Made by a program: the position numbers and the translations under genes. From assembly GCA_963702555.1 (NCBI GenBank), contig CAVPCW010000014.1, forward strand, positions 124,001 to 188,000: a stretch of DNA of 64,000 nucleotides, written 5' to 3'. Below are positions 27,132-37,728 of this stretch, piece after piece. Position 1 is the first letter of the stretch. The number at the start of each line of letters is the position of its first letter. The notes beneath the pieces were generated by a model. It saw nothing but the letters and a program-made list of their open reading frames with translations, searched no databases and was not told the DNA's origin. This DNA is from CAMFLJ01 sp963702555 (lineage in GTDB: Bacteria > Actinomycetota > Acidimicrobiia > Acidimicrobiales > Acidimicrobilacustridaceae).

Positions 27132-27855
27132 GCAGGAGCTGCATCTCCACGGTGCCGGTGTCGGCGACAGAGAGCACGATGGGCGCCTTGGGCACCGACA
27201 CGCCGTAGTCCGAGAAGGTGATGTCGAACGAGCCCACCAGCACGATCGTGTCGCCGACCAGGCGGGCCTGGATGGGGACCTCCACCGACTTCGTGACGCC
27301 GTGGAGGGTGAAGTCGCCGACAGCCGTCACCGCCACGTCGGCCCCGGAGGCGGCATCGGCGCCGAGCGCCACGGGCTGGGTGAGGGTGAAGGTGGCCGTC
27401 GGGAACTGGCCCGTCTCGAGCGCACTCTGCACCCGGCTGTCGCGCTGCGCGGCGTTGGTCGTGAAGGTCGTGGTGTCGACCTCGAAGGTGGCCGCGGTGA
27501 GGGTGTCGCCCTCGATGGTGGCGGTACCGCTGACGTCACCGGTGCGGCCGACCGCGGTGGTGGAGCCGATCGACGACAGCTCCTCCTCGATCCGGAAGCC
27601 GGCGAAGGTTCCTGTGGCCGACTCGTAGTCGAAGGAGCCCGTCGAGGTGTCGACGGTCCAGGTGCCGTCGATGGAGACCGGGCCGGCGGCGGTGGTGCCG
27701 CTCGAGCCCGCCGTCGTGGTGGTGACCGATTCCGCGGCGGAGTCGAGGCTCACCTTGGCCGGGGCGTCGTCACGCAGGAACCACCAGATGCCCCCGCCGA
27801 CGGCCACGACGCCGACCACGACGACGACCATCACGATCTTCCAGGTCTTTGACAT
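27118..27855 (-). CDS. YceI-like lipid/polyisoprenoid-binding protein, membrane-anchored
   Basis: A 245-residue protein with an N-terminal transmembrane anchor or uncleaved signal (IVMVVVVVGVVAVGGGIWWFL), a Thr/Ser-rich linker and a C-terminal YceI beta-barrel (GTWTVDTSTGSFDYESATGTFAGFRI ... DFTLHGVTKSVEVPI). YceI proteins bind polyisoprenoids or amphiphilic ligands outside the membrane. There are no cysteines for a lipobox. It converges with and overlaps oxyR by 14 bp. Confidence 0.9.
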   Translation of the reverse strand: MSKTWKIVMVVVVVGVVAVGGGIWWFLRDDAPAKVSLDSAAESVTTTTAGSSGTTAAGPVSIDGTWTVDTSTGSFDYESATGTFAGFRIEEELSSIGSTTAVGRTGDVSGTATIEGDTLTAATFEVDTTTFTTNAAQRDSRVQSALETGQFPTATFTLTQPVALGADAASGADVAVTAVGDFTLHGVTKSVEVPIQARLVGDTIVLVGSFDITFSDYGVSVPKAPIVLSVADTGTVEMQLLLTRT

Positions 27856-27876
27856 GGCAAGGATGCTAGACGGAGG

Positions 27877-30772
27877 TCATGAGGGCATCCCGTCACTCGA
27901 CGGGCCCATCTCGACCGTCAGGCTCGCGAGCGTCCGGCCGTCCCATGTCCGCCCGCTCAGCATGATCGTGATCGTCGGGCCGCCGTCGTCGACGACGTCG
28001 ATCAGGCCGTACTGCCCGCTCCCGGGATAGGCGCCCTCGCTGTAGGGGCCGCCCTTGACGTCACCGGGGCGATCCAGGGCCGCCGCCTGCAGCAGGGGGA
28101 ACCCTGCACCGCCCGTCGAGGAGTAGTCGGTGTTCGTGCCGTCGTCGATGGCCACCATGTGTGCGTCACCGGCGACCATCACCAGGTTGTGGATCCCCGC
28201 CTGCGCGATGGTCTCCGAGATGCGTGCCCGCTCCGCTGCGTACCCGGCCCAGCCGTCGGCGCCGGCGGCCGCGGGGCCGATCCAGGGCACGCTGTTGACC
28301 CAGATCACCGCGGCGTGGGTCGGGCTCGATGCGCGGAGCTCGTCGAGCAGCCACTGCTCCTGCTCCGCCCCGAGCATCGACTCGTCGGTGCGCTGGGAAC
28401 GCTCGTCGGTGATGATGAAGCGCACCCTCCCGATGGTGAAGGCCTGGCTGACCGGCCCCTCACCCGGGGGCACGTCGTAGTGGGGCACCGAGCGGCGGTA
28501 GGCGTCGCTCGCGGCGGGGCGGCTCGGAGCCGACGCGTCGGCGTCGTTCCCGTCGTAGTCGTGGTCGTCCCACAGGTAGGCGAACGGCACCTCCCGGGCG
28601 AGGGCGGCCATCCCCGGCGTGCTGAGCTGGGTGCCCCAGGCATCGACGAACGCGGTGGGGTCCGTGCTCGTGATGTTCGGGTACCCGAAGTCGCCCATGA
28701 TGATGTCGATGAGCGGTCGTTCGGCGGCGATGGCGTCGAAGACCGCCCCGTTCGACCCGGTCCTCGCGCAGGACGCGGCGGCGACGGTGAACGACATCGG
28801 TCCGTCGACGGGGGTGGTGAACGACCCGAAGCCGCGGCCCTGGTCCTCGACGCCGTCGACGTCGACGCGGTATCCGTACCCGGTGCCCGGCGTCAGCCCC
28901 TCGAGCACGAACCGCACCATCCGGTCCTGGTCGGGCTCGGATCCCGCAGCGACGACCTCGGCGCCACCGTCGACCGGCCGGGCGACGATGCGGGACGACG
29001 AGGACCCCTCCCGCAGCCTGGCGCTGACCGTGAGCGAGTGCGACGACAGCCCACCGCTCCACAGCCACTCGACCCGGTCGACGGGGACCGCGGCCGCGGA
29101 GCTGGACGGATGGGTCGGTCCGAAGAGGCTGTCGTGGACCTGTGCGGCGCCGACCCAGGTCGTGCCGATCAACACCATGGTGACGACAGCGAGGGCGATG
29201 ATCGGACCCACCCTGCGGGTGTGCTGCCAGCTCAGCCAGGTGAGCACCGCGGGCACCATCAGCACCAGGGTCAGGACGAGGGCGACCCCGGGGCGGTACT
29301 CGATGGCCGCGAAGATCCCGACACCCGCTGCCGCAAGGGCCATCAGGGCCGCGCCCACCGCCTGCCACCGCCAGGCGAGCACCACGCCGAGCGACATGAT
29401 CAGCGTGAGGCCGAGCTGGACGACCCGCTCGGTCGATGCATCCAGGGCGTAGCCCGGCGTGCCCTCCGGGAGGTGGATCCTGAGCGACACGAAGGCCAGG
29501 GCGATGGTCGCCATCGCGGCGGTGAGGCGAGCGGCCCACCGCAGCCCCTCCTGGAGGCTGGGGTGGATCGGCACCACGCCGAACAGCGGGCCGGACGGCT
29601 GGCCCACAACCCACTCGCACGACCGGCACGAGTCGTGCCATCGCTCGTGGGCGAGCGACCAGTGGACCCAGAGCAGGAGCACCGTGCCGAGCAGCAGACC
29701 ACCGATCACGTCGGTGGGGAGCTCGCCGGCCGCCAGGTGGTGGGTCGCGCTCGCCGCCACCAGGACGAGGCCGGCGATGCGCAACGGCCACGCGATCCAC
29801 GGTCTGCGGGTCAGCCCGACGAGGGCGAGGACGAGGCATCCCACGAGCACGACCGTCGAGCGCGGCGGCCACGCTCGGGAAGGTCCGCGGCGCCACCACG
29901 ACGGTGCGCTCCTGGAGCGCCAGCTGGGCGACCAGCGGTCGGAGCGAGACCCCGATCAGCACCGCGGCGGCCACCGCCGCCAGGCTGGAGAGGAGCAGGA
30001 CCGTGCAGCGGAAGCCGGCGACCACGACGACCGCGAGCGCGGCGGCCCCGAACCAGAGGCCGAGCCCGTAGCTGTCGAACAGGTCGATGGAGCCGAGCGG
30101 CTCGTGGGCGGTGAACCAGGCGGTGACCTCCTGGTTGAAGGCCTCGACGATCTTCGGGGACCACGCCACCAGCGCCGCCACGACGGCGAGGGCGGCCGTG
30201 GACGCGACCACACCACCGGTGAGGTACCAGGGGGGACGCTGGTGAGCCGTCTCGTCGTCCACCGGTGAGGCGAGGGGCGATCGGAGGGCGATGCCCCACG
30301 CCCACGCCGGCGGTGTCGGATAGCGGAGGAACACGGCGAGCGCGGTCACGCCGAAGACGAGGGCGACCGCCGCCACCGCCACCGCCAGCGCGAGCAGCCA
30401 GGAGATGTCCCGGACATAGCCCCCGCGGCGGAAGTAGTTCCCCGCCGAGCCGACCACCAGGTAGACCGACGCGCTGACGAGGACCGAACCGATGAGCAGG
30501 TAGACGGCGCGGGTGCGGAGTCCAGGGGTCACCAGCGTGGGCCGGCCGACGACGTCGTCGGCGACGGCGACGGACATCCGGGCCGCCCGGCGGGTCCGGG
30601 CCTCGTCGGCCCGCGACCGCAGCACCTCCGTGATCTCGCTGACGATCCAGAACACGAGCCCCACGCTCATCAGCGCGGGGACGAACAGGTGGAGGCGGCC
30701 GAAGCCGAGCAGCTCGGCCTGTTCCCGTGCATGGGCCTCGGCCCGGGCGCGGCGGACCTCCCGCGTGCTCAC
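27877..30772 (-). CDS. PAP2-like membrane domain fused to PhoD-type phosphatase, frameshifted at ~29860
   Basis: Restoring one extra base at 29860 gives a 964-residue protein. The N-terminal half has many transmembrane helices, including a PAP2-like segment, and the C-terminal ~430 residues are an external PhoD-type metallophosphatase (SFTVAAASCARTG, IIMGDFGYPN, WDDHDYDGND, MVAGDAHMVAI). In the PAP2 segment the expected PSGH reads PSVA and the SRx5Hx3D motif reads ATHHLAAGELPTD, so both catalytic histidines seem lost. The GTG start overlaps the stop of the PEP-dikinase-like gene (GTGA). It may link membrane lipid or polyphosphate sensing to phosphate-ester hydrolysis; this is inference. Confidence 0.8.
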
Positions 30773-33191
30773 GACGCCGCCTCGTGGCCGACCTCGTCGT
30801 CCCCGAGGTCATGCACGATCACCACACCGGCATCACCGTCGACGGTGACATCGTGACCTTCGAGCAGGGTGGTCGCCCCGGCGACGTTGAGGACGGCGGG
30901 CAGACCGAGCTCACGGGCCAGGATGGCCGCGTGGGAGAGGGGCCCGCCCCGGTCGAGCACCAGGGCCCCGGCACGGAGGAAGAGCGGCGACCACGACGGG
31001 TCCGTCGCCTCTGCGACGAGCACGGCGTCGCGCGGCAGCTCGTCCGTCGGAGAGCTCACGACGACGGCTCGGCCCCGGAACCGGCCCGGGCTGGCGGCCC
31101 ACCCCTCGTGCCGTTGCCCCGCCTGTGCGTCGATGCGGTCGCGAACCGGTCGCCCGGTGAAGCGGGGTGGCAGCGGGCCGTCCTGGGCGTACCGCGCCTG
31201 CCAACGACGGCGGTGACCGACCACGTCCGGGGTGGGGGTCGGACCACCCTGAAGCGCAGACCGCAGCTCCGGCGGGCGAGAGCAGGTCGACCTCCGCCGC
31301 CTCGGTGAGCACGCCCCGCTCGGCCAGACGGCGGCCGGCCTCGAGGTGGGCCCGCCGCACCTCGCCTCCGAGCGCGAGGAGCGCAGCCTTCGCCTGCTCC
31401 CGGAGTCGCAGGCGGGCTGCGGCCTCGCGGGAGAGCCGCCGGATCGCCCGCAGCCGCAGCCGCGACAGGAGCGAGTCCTCGTGCCAACGAGGGCTGGCGG
31501 CGAGGGCGTGACGCACCTCGGCGATCCGCTCGGCGAACCGCGCCTCGATGGCCTCGGGCCCGGGCTCGGCGGGCGCGGACAGGGGCGGGCGCCCGACCTC
31601 CTCCCAGGTGGGCCCGGCGAAGACGGCGGCGCTGGAGGCGGCACCGAGGGGAACGCTGACGCCGACGCCGACGACGGCCCGGTCGGCCAACCGGCCGGCC
31701 TCCGCCGAGCCGAGGTGGCGGGCGAGCATGATCTGCAGACGGCGGTAGCTGGCGGTGGCGTCGGCTGAGACACCGAGCTCGGCGGAGGTGCCCCGGACCG
31801 CGAGGTCGACGAGCCGCATCTGGTAGCGGGCCAGCTGCCCGTCGTCGAGCGCGCTCAGGTCGGGCCTGGCGTCGAGCGACGGCCTCGGTGGCCCGCCGGA
31901 GCATGACCGCGTCCACGGCGTAGCGGTGACGGGCGCGGAGGACCCTGAGATCGTGGGTCACCGACCTGACCCGACCGAGTGGGCTCGGCCGGACGGTCGC
32001 CGCGGCCCGGCCGGCACGGCGGGAGCCGAAGTACTCGCTTTCGAGCTCCTCGCCGGCCGAGCCCGGCAACGCGCCCGCCATGGCCTGGACGCGACCGAAG
32101 TCCATGGCCGCCCGGCCGCCGACGCGTCGCACGACCGCCCGCGGCCCGACCAGGTCGGAGGGGAGGACGGCGAGGTCGTCCAGGAGACGACGGAAGGCCT
32201 CCTCCACCATGGGCGACGCCACCCCCCAGATCAGGGGTGGGAGCACGCCGGGGAGCATCTCGCCGATGCCCGCGGTGGTCAGGTCCAGCCCTGCCAGGGT
32301 CTCGGCGGGGTCGTCGAAGCCGTCGCCGTCCTCGGCCCCGGTGACCGTGATCGGACGGGCCTGCACGATCCACGTCCGCCGCCCGTCCCAGGCCCACTCG
32401 ACGTCCTGCGGACAGCCGGCCCGCCGCTCGATCCTCAACGCCAGGTCCAGTGCCTCCGCCGCCTCCTCGGGAAGGTCGGTCGGCACGGTGCCGAGCGGCA
32501 CGACCGCGGCGACGGGGGTCGCCCGACCGGACACGAGCGATTCACCGAGGCCGGCGACCGACTCGATCCGGGCCGAGGTGCCGTCACCGGTGGGATCGAC
32601 CGTGAAGACGACCCCGGCGCGCTCGGCGGGAACCATCCGCATGAGGACCACGGCCATGGCGACCCCTTCGTCCCCGATCCCGAAGCCGGCCCGGTAGGAG
32701 CGGGGCGCAGGGTGCCACAGCGAGGCGTAGACCGAGCGCACCGCGTCGAGCACGGAGTCCGGATCCTCGGGGTCGACCCCGAGGACCGAGTGGTACTGCC
32801 CGGCGAACGACGAGCGGTCGAGGTCCTCCACCGTCGCGGAGGAGCGAACCGCCAGGGGGCACCCGCCCGAGACCTCCCGGGCGATGGCCACGATGGCGGC
32901 GGCGTCGTCCGGACCGAACTGCGAGGTGGCGAAGACACGGTCGACGGCGGCCGCGTCGGGCTCCTCCCCCGCCCTGATCGCACGCAGCACCTCCGCGATG
33001 GACGACTGCAGGGCGAAGCGGCGGTACGCGTCGGTGGTGACCGCACCGGCGGGTGGCACGGGGAGGCCCCAGCCGATGAGACGATCGAGGGCCGCGCCCT
33101 TTCCCCCGAGGACCTCGCGATGGGCCTCGCCGTCCAGCACCACGGCGGCAGGGGTCGGCGGTGCGGGGTCACGGACGGCGCTCGTCAGCAT
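30769..33191 (-). CDS. PEP-synthase/rifampin-phosphotransferase-like dikinase, two frameshifts
   Basis: Correcting extra bases near 31279 and 31877 gives an 806-residue protein. The N-terminal ATP-grasp domain (GGKGAALDRLIGWGLPVPPA, PLAVRSSATVEDLDRSSFAGQYHS, QDVEWAWDGRRTWIVQARPI) is as in PEP synthase. A divergent middle region follows, then a C-terminal swivelling phosphohistidine domain (GGPLSHAAILARELGLPAV, His catalytic). The PEP/pyruvate-binding TIM barrel of true PEP synthase/PPDK is absent. This ATP-grasp/middle/His order matches rifampin phosphotransferases and related dikinases with unknown acceptors. It is the second gene of a three-gene run on this strand. Confidence 0.85.
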
Positions 33192-33200
33192 CGGTCGTCC

Positions 33201-33491
33201 CTAGTCCGTCAGCCCCGAGCGGTACGCCGCCACGGCGCGATCGGCCACCGCACTCGTGGCCTCGCCCGACACCGCAGCGCGTCGTGCCATCCAGCGGACG
33301 AGGTCGGCCCGGACCGGCACGAGCGGGCGGCGAATCGAGGTGCGCACGAGCATCCAGAGGAGCCCGACGGCCAGGGCTCCGAAGATCGCCACCAGGTCCC
33401 ACGACCCGGAGCGCGCTGCGTCGAGCCCGCCGATGCCGGCGATGGCCAGCATCACAGCCAGCACCGTCCTGACCGCCGCTGTAGGAGTCAT
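33201..33491 (-). CDS. Small membrane protein, unknown function
   Basis: A 96-residue protein with two hydrophobic helices (TVLAVMLAIAGIGGL and LVAIFGALAVGLLWMLV) followed by a basic, Ala/Arg-rich cytoplasmic tail. The ATG at 33491 has a GGGAGG ribosome site. It is 9 bp upstream of the PEP-dikinase-like gene and first in that operon. I do not recognise a family. Confidence 0.7.
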   Translation of the reverse strand: MTPTAAVRTVLAVMLAIAGIGGLDAARSGSWDLVAIFGALAVGLLWMLVRTSIRRPLVPVRADLVRWMARRAAVSGEATSAVADRAVAAYRSGLTD

Positions 33492-33540
33492 GTGGTCCTC
33501 CCGGTCCACCTCCACTTAGGACACGACCGGTTCCGTCCGT

Positions 33541-33558
33541 GAAGGGCCTTGGGTCATC
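33541..33558 (-). promoter_or_regulatory. DosR/DevR-box-like site
   Basis: The minus strand reads GATGACCCAAGGCCCTTC. This matches the actinobacterial DosR motif GGGACCNNNGGCCCT at ten of twelve fixed positions (GACC, 3-nt spacer, GGCCCT). It lies 50 bp upstream of the membrane-protein/dikinase/PhoD operon and 175 bp upstream of the divergent phosphoribosyltransferase-hydrolase gene, whose relatives belong to DosR regulons. Confidence 0.45.
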
Positions 33559-33619
33559 TGCGCGGTGTCCGGCCGGCGAGCCCGGATCCGATGCCGGTCG
33601 CCACACCGAACCGGTCGGC

Positions 33620-33638
33620 GGCCGGCCGGCCGGCCGGC
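33620..33638. repeat. (GGCC)n tetramer run
   Basis: Four perfect GGCC units followed by GGC lie in the divergent intergenic region. The run is self-complementary and could slip or form a hairpin. No function is evident. Confidence 0.6.
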
Positions 33639-33732
33639 GATGACCTTCGCCCCTGCCCTCAACGACCGGGCAGCCGGACACTGGACCCGTTCGACGGAGA
33701 CCCGGCCGACGGGCCGGGGGTCGGGAGGAGCC

Positions 33733-35073
33733 GTGGGTTTCCGGAACCGCACCGAAGCGGGCATCCGACTGGGGCAGGCCCTCGAGCGCTTCCGCGGCCC
33801 GGACGTGGTGGTGCTCGGCCTCCCTCGGGGCGGTGTGCCCGTCGCCTTCGAGGTGGCGGTCGCGCTCGGCGCTCCGCTCGATGTGATCCTCGTCCGCAAG
33901 CTGGGCCTGCCGTTCCAGCGTGAGCTCGCCATGGGTGCCATCGGCGAGGACGGTGTCCGGGTGCTCAACGACGAGGTGTGCCGGATGGCGCAGGTCACCA
34001 CCGAGGAGATCGACCGGGTCGAGGCGGCCGAGCGGGCCGAGCTGCTCCGCCGGTCGGAGCTGTTCCGCTCTCGCGCCCCCCGGCTCGCCCTCGACGGGCG
34101 GACCGCCCTCATCGTCGACGACGGGGTGGCGACGGGCTCGACGGCGAAGGCGGCCTGCCTCGTGGCGCGGGCCCACGGGGCCCACCGGGTCGTGCTGGCG
34201 ACGCCGGTGGCACCCGAGGACACCGCACGCCGCTTCGCCGGTGTCGTCGACGAGCTCGTCGCCCTGAGCACCCCGGCGGCGTTCATGGCCGTCGGCCAGT
34301 TCTACGACGACTTCACCCAGGTCTCCGACGACACGGTCCTCGACCTGCTCGAGCGGGCCCGTCGTTCCTCGCCCGCCGCCCCGCAGGCCACGGAGGACCC
34401 ACCCGACCCACCGCCGATCAGCGCGGACGTCGAGATCCAGGCGGAAGGGGTCGCGCTCAGCGGCCACCTCGAGGTGCCGGCGGACCCGCTCGGGCTGGTG
34501 ATCTTCGCCCACGGCAGCGGGAGTAGCCGCCACAGCCCCCGCAACCGCTTCGTCGCCTCGCTGCTGAACGACGCAGGGGTCGGGACGCTCCTGTTCGACC
34601 TGCTCACCCCGGCCGAGGAGCTGGAACGGGCGAACGTCTTCGACGTCGAGCTCCTGGCCGACCGCCTCGCCGCGGTGACGCGGTGGGCCCGTGGCCAGGA
34701 CTCGCTCGGCGAGCACCCGATCGGCTACTTCGGCGCCAGCACCGGGGCCGCCGCGGCGCTCTGGGCCGCCGCCCGACCAGGGAACGACATCGCCGCTGTC
34801 GTCTCGCGTGGCGGGCGACCCGACCTCGCGGAGGGTCGCCTGGGTGCGGTGAGATCGCCGACCCTGCTGATCGTCGGCGGACGCGACGAGGTGGTCCTCC
34901 AGCTCAACAGAGCGGCCGCCGCGAGGCTGACCTGCGAGCACGAGATCGCGGTCGTGCCAGGGGCGACGCACCTGTTCGAGGAGCCCGGCACCCTCCGCCA
35001 GGCGGCGGAGGCGGCGAGCGGGTGGTTCCGTCGGCACTTCGCCGCCGGCACCGCCCTACCAGCGCAGGAGTAG
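33733..35073 (+). CDS. Phosphoribosyltransferase fused to alpha/beta-hydrolase (Rv0571c-like)
   Basis: A 446-residue two-domain protein. Residues 1-215 are a type I phosphoribosyltransferase with the PRPP loop VDDGVATGSTA at 128-138. Residues ~230-446 are a dienelactone-hydrolase-like alpha/beta hydrolase with nucleophile Ser336 (GASTG), Asp385 (GGRDEV) and His413 (GATHLFEEPG). The same fusion occurs in M. tuberculosis Rv0571c, a DosR-regulon gene of unknown reaction. The GTG start has a GGGAGGAG ribosome site. Its end overlaps the convergent baeRF3 gene by 18 bp. Confidence 0.9.
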   Translation: MGFRNRTEAGIRLGQALERFRGPDVVVLGLPRGGVPVAFEVAVALGAPLDVILVRKLGLPFQRELAMGAIGEDGVRVLNDEVCRMAQVTTEEIDRVEAAERAELLRRSELFRSRAPRLALDGRTALIVDDGVATGSTAKAACLVARAHGAHRVVLATPVAPEDTARRFAGVVDELVALSTPAAFMAVGQFYDDFTQVSDDTVLDLLERARRSSPAAPQATEDPPDPPPISADVEIQAEGVALSGHLEVPADPLGLVIFAHGSGSSRHSPRNRFVASLLNDAGVGTLLFDLLTPAEELERANVFDVELLADRLAAVTRWARGQDSLGEHPIGYFGASTGAAAALWAAARPGNDIAAVVSRGGRPDLAEGRLGAVRSPTLLIVGGRDEVVLQLNRAAAARLTCEHEIAVVPGATHLFEEPGTLRQAAEAASGWFRRHFAAGTALPAQE

Positions 35074-36132
35074 CCCTATCTGGCCGCAGTCGTCGAGGCT
35101 GCCCCGGTCGACGAAGGTCACCACCCCTCCCGCCGAGAGGACCTGCTCGATGAGGTCGTCGACGACGTCCTCGGTGTCGATCGAGGGGTCCGGCCCCTCC
35201 CCGGGCGAGAGCCCGTCGAGCCAGGTGCGGGGCATCGAGAGACCCTCCTCGACGATCAACTCCCTGCCCCTGCCCTCGGCGACGGCCACCAGGACGGCCG
35301 CGACCGTGGTCACGGCCCGACCCTGCCCCTTCGCGTCCCGGAGCCGGGTGCAGGCATCGGCCCGGGCCCGTGTCCGCCACCGCTCGAGCACCGGCCGGGC
35401 GAGCTCGGCCAGGCGGTCGGGACGGTCCGACCCGTGGTCTCCGTGGACGACGCCGGCGATGTCGAGGTGGCCGCCGACGTCCAGCAGCGTGGCGACCCGT
35501 CGTTCCTCGCCGACCAGGACGACCGGCCGCGGGTCCGCGGAATGGGCGGATTCGAGCGCAGCGCCGACCGCCCGCTCCACGACCCGGCGATCCTCGTCTC
35601 GGACGGTCTCGTGACGGGGGCGGTCACGATGCGGGGTGTCCTGCTCGACCGGGCGCTCGACGCGGACGGGGAAGCCATGGGACTGCACCTCCGACAGGCG
35701 GCCCCCCGGACCCTCTCCCTCGAACGCTCGCGCACCGGCCTCGTCGAGCACGACCACGAGATGGCGGACCCGTGCCGCCCAGCCCTCGAAGAGCTGTCTC
35801 GTCGCGTAGCTGGTGTCGACGATGACCTCCTCGGCCACCCGGAACGGCAGGTGCAGGACCAGGTGGTCGGCCGGGCTGACGAACAATGCCAGTCCCCGGG
35901 CCTGCTCCCCCGGCGCGATCACGGGGGCGACGTCGTCCAGCTGGGCCCGGACCCGTTCCGCGGCCTCGTCACCCCACCACGTCGCAGTGGCGCGCACCGC
36001 CTCGTCCGTCAACGCCCGCAGGCGGAGGGCGAGCTCGGGGTGCGCGGCAACGGGTGGGTCGAGTGGGAGGAACACGCTCACCGCCGGCAAGGCCGTGCTC
36101 CGGGCCAGCTCCCTGATGTGTTCGAACTCCAT
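35056..36132 (-). CDS. baeRF3-like protein (archaeo-eukaryotic release-factor-related)
   Basis: A 358-residue protein similar to the bacterial aeRF1-related families (baeRF), best fitting baeRF3. Features are the N-terminal SVFLPLDPP strand, the VSPADHLVLHLPF and VVVLDEAGARAFEGEGPGG core, and the C-terminal EDVVDDLIEQVLSAGGVVTFVDRGSL ending. Family members probably act on ribosomes under stress; M. tuberculosis Rv2629, a DosR-regulon gene, is a relative. AAGGAGGAGGTGA is an unusually strong ribosome site. It is 36 bp after the acyl carrier protein gene, the likely last gene of that operon. Confidence 0.8.
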   Translation of the reverse strand: MEFEHIRELARSTALPAVSVFLPLDPPVAAHPELALRLRALTDEAVRATATWWGDEAAERVRAQLDDVAPVIAPGEQARGLALFVSPADHLVLHLPFRVAEEVIVDTSYATRQLFEGWAARVRHLVVVLDEAGARAFEGEGPGGRLSEVQSHGFPVRVERPVEQDTPHRDRPRHETVRDEDRRVVERAVGAALESAHSADPRPVVLVGEERRVATLLDVGGHLDIAGVVHGDHGSDRPDRLAELARPVLERWRTRARADACTRLRDAKGQGRAVTTVAAVLVAVAEGRGRELIVEEGLSMPRTWLDGLSPGEGPDPSIDTEDVVDDLIEQVLSAGGVVTFVDRGSLDDCGQIGLLLRW

Positions 36133-36168
36133 CGGGTCACCTCCTCCTTGCACACGCCACGAGGCGCG

Positions 36169-36411
36169 TCAGACGTGAGCGACGACGTAGGCGGTGAAGT
36201 CGTCGATCGTGGTGATGCGGGCATAGTCGCGCTCGGGGATCTCGATCCCCGCGGCGGAGGCGACGCCGTCGACGAGGGTCATGAAGTCCATCGAGTCGAG
36301 GTCGTAGTCGAAGCGGAGGTCGCCGGCCCGATCGACGGTCCGGCCGTCGATCTCCGGGGCGATCCCCGCCAGGACGCTCAGGATGATGTCGGCGGCGCGC
36401 TCGCGCTCCAT
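36169..36411 (-). CDS. Acyl carrier protein
   Basis: An 80-residue four-helix acyl carrier protein. Ser40 in DLDSMDFM is the expected 4'-phosphopantetheine site, and the sequence is acidic as usual. It overlaps the E2 acyltransferase gene by 34 bp and closes the E1-E2 operon. An ACP inside a 2-oxoacid dehydrogenase operon is unusual. It might receive the acyl group, or serve a separate lipid step. Confidence 0.9.
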   Translation of the reverse strand: MERERAADIILSVLAGIAPEIDGRTVDRAGDLRFDYDLDSMDFMTLVDGVASAAGIEIPERDYARITTIDDFTAYVVAHV

Positions 36412-37728
36412 GGCTCCTCCGGATCCTGCAGCAGGCGGTCGAGGGTGGTGAGGAAGCGGGCCCCCTCGTGGCCGTTGGTGGCCCGATGGTCGCCCGCCAG
36501 GGTGACGGTGACCACGGGGCGGACGAGCACCCGGCCGTCGACCACCCAGGGGCGCTCGACGACCTTGCCGATGCCGACCATGGCCACCTGGGGCGGGTAG
36601 ATCACCCCGTAGACCTCCTCGACACCGGTGTCGCCCAGGTTCGTGACCGTGATGCTCGGATCGCTCATCTCGGAGGCCTTGAGCCCCCCGTGACGAGTGC
36701 GATCGATGAGATCGCGCATCCGTCGCATCATCTCGTCGGCGGCGAGGCGCTCCGCGTCATGGACGACGGGAGCCAGGAGGCCGCCACCCCTGAGGCTCAC
36801 GGCGAGGCCGAGCTGGACCCCGACGGCCGGTCGGAAGGCACCATCGACCCAGTGGCCGTTGATGCCCGGGTTGGCGGCCGCCGCCCGCGCCACGGCCCAG
36901 CACAGCACCGCGGCGGGCACCACCCGCTCGGCCGGCGGACGGTCCTGGTTCACCACGTCGAGCCACGAGCGCACCGCCCCCAGGTCGACGGTCGTCCGCA
37001 GGTAGTAGTGCGGGACCTCACGCTTCGAGCGGGCCATCGAGCGCGGCGACCGAGTTCCTCAGCGAGGTCGACCCCCGGCTGCGACGCGGAGCGGCAGCGC
37101 GCACGTCCCTCGCGACGATCGCCCCGCCGGGCCCCGACCCCTGCAGGGTGAGGAGGTCGACGCCGGCCTCCCGGGCGAGCTGGCGGGCCAGCGGCGACGC
37201 GGGCACCCGGCCGGCTTCGCGGCTCACAGCGACCCGAGGTCGGGTCCTGGTCGGAGGCGGGATCGGCGACCGGGCCTGGTCCCGGCGCGCCCCCGCCTCG
37301 ACATCGACGCGCGTGACGACCGACCCGGGGCCGGAGCCCTGGATCGCGTCGGTGTCGACGCCCAGCTCCTCGGCCAGGCGGCGCACCAGCGGTGAGGTGA
37401 CATGGGAGTGCCGCACACGGTGGGGACCACCGGGGGAGGCCTCCGCGCCTCCGACGGGCGCCGTGCTCGACTGCCGCGACGCCACCGCCGCCGGGCCGAC
37501 GCCGATGACGGCGAGAGGTGTGCCGACCTCGACCTCGACGCCCACCGGCACCAGGAGCTCCTGGACCACTCCCGACTCGAACACCTCGACGTCGACGGTC
37601 GACTTGTCGGTGTCGACCACCGCCACGATGTCGCCTCGATGCACCTCGTCACCCGGCGCCACCCGCCATTCGACGACGGTGCCACGGTCCATGTCCGCTC
37701 CGAGCGAGGGCATCGTGAAGGCGCCCAC
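36378..37728 (-). CDS. 2-oxoacid dehydrogenase E2 acyltransferase, frameshifted at ~37038
   Basis: Two adjoining frames make one 449-residue E2 if a single extra base at 37038 is removed; the join SLRNSVAALMARSKREVPHYY is the normal E2 core entry. The domains are a lipoyl domain (Lys42 in DTDKSTVDVEV), two peripheral-subunit-binding domains (VTSPLVRRLAEELGVD and ASPLARQLAREAGVD), and the catalytic domain. The active-site motif DHRxxDG reads DHRATNG, with His present but Asp replaced by Asn. The GTG start directly follows the E1beta stop. It transfers the acyl group from lipoamide to CoA. Confidence 0.85.

Noticed and set aside
36378..37728. E2 as two separate genes (lipoyl carrier protein and stand-alone acyltransferase)
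   Set aside because: Joining the frames through one extra base reproduces the normal E2 core entry sequence exactly, and the apparent second start is just the Met within it.
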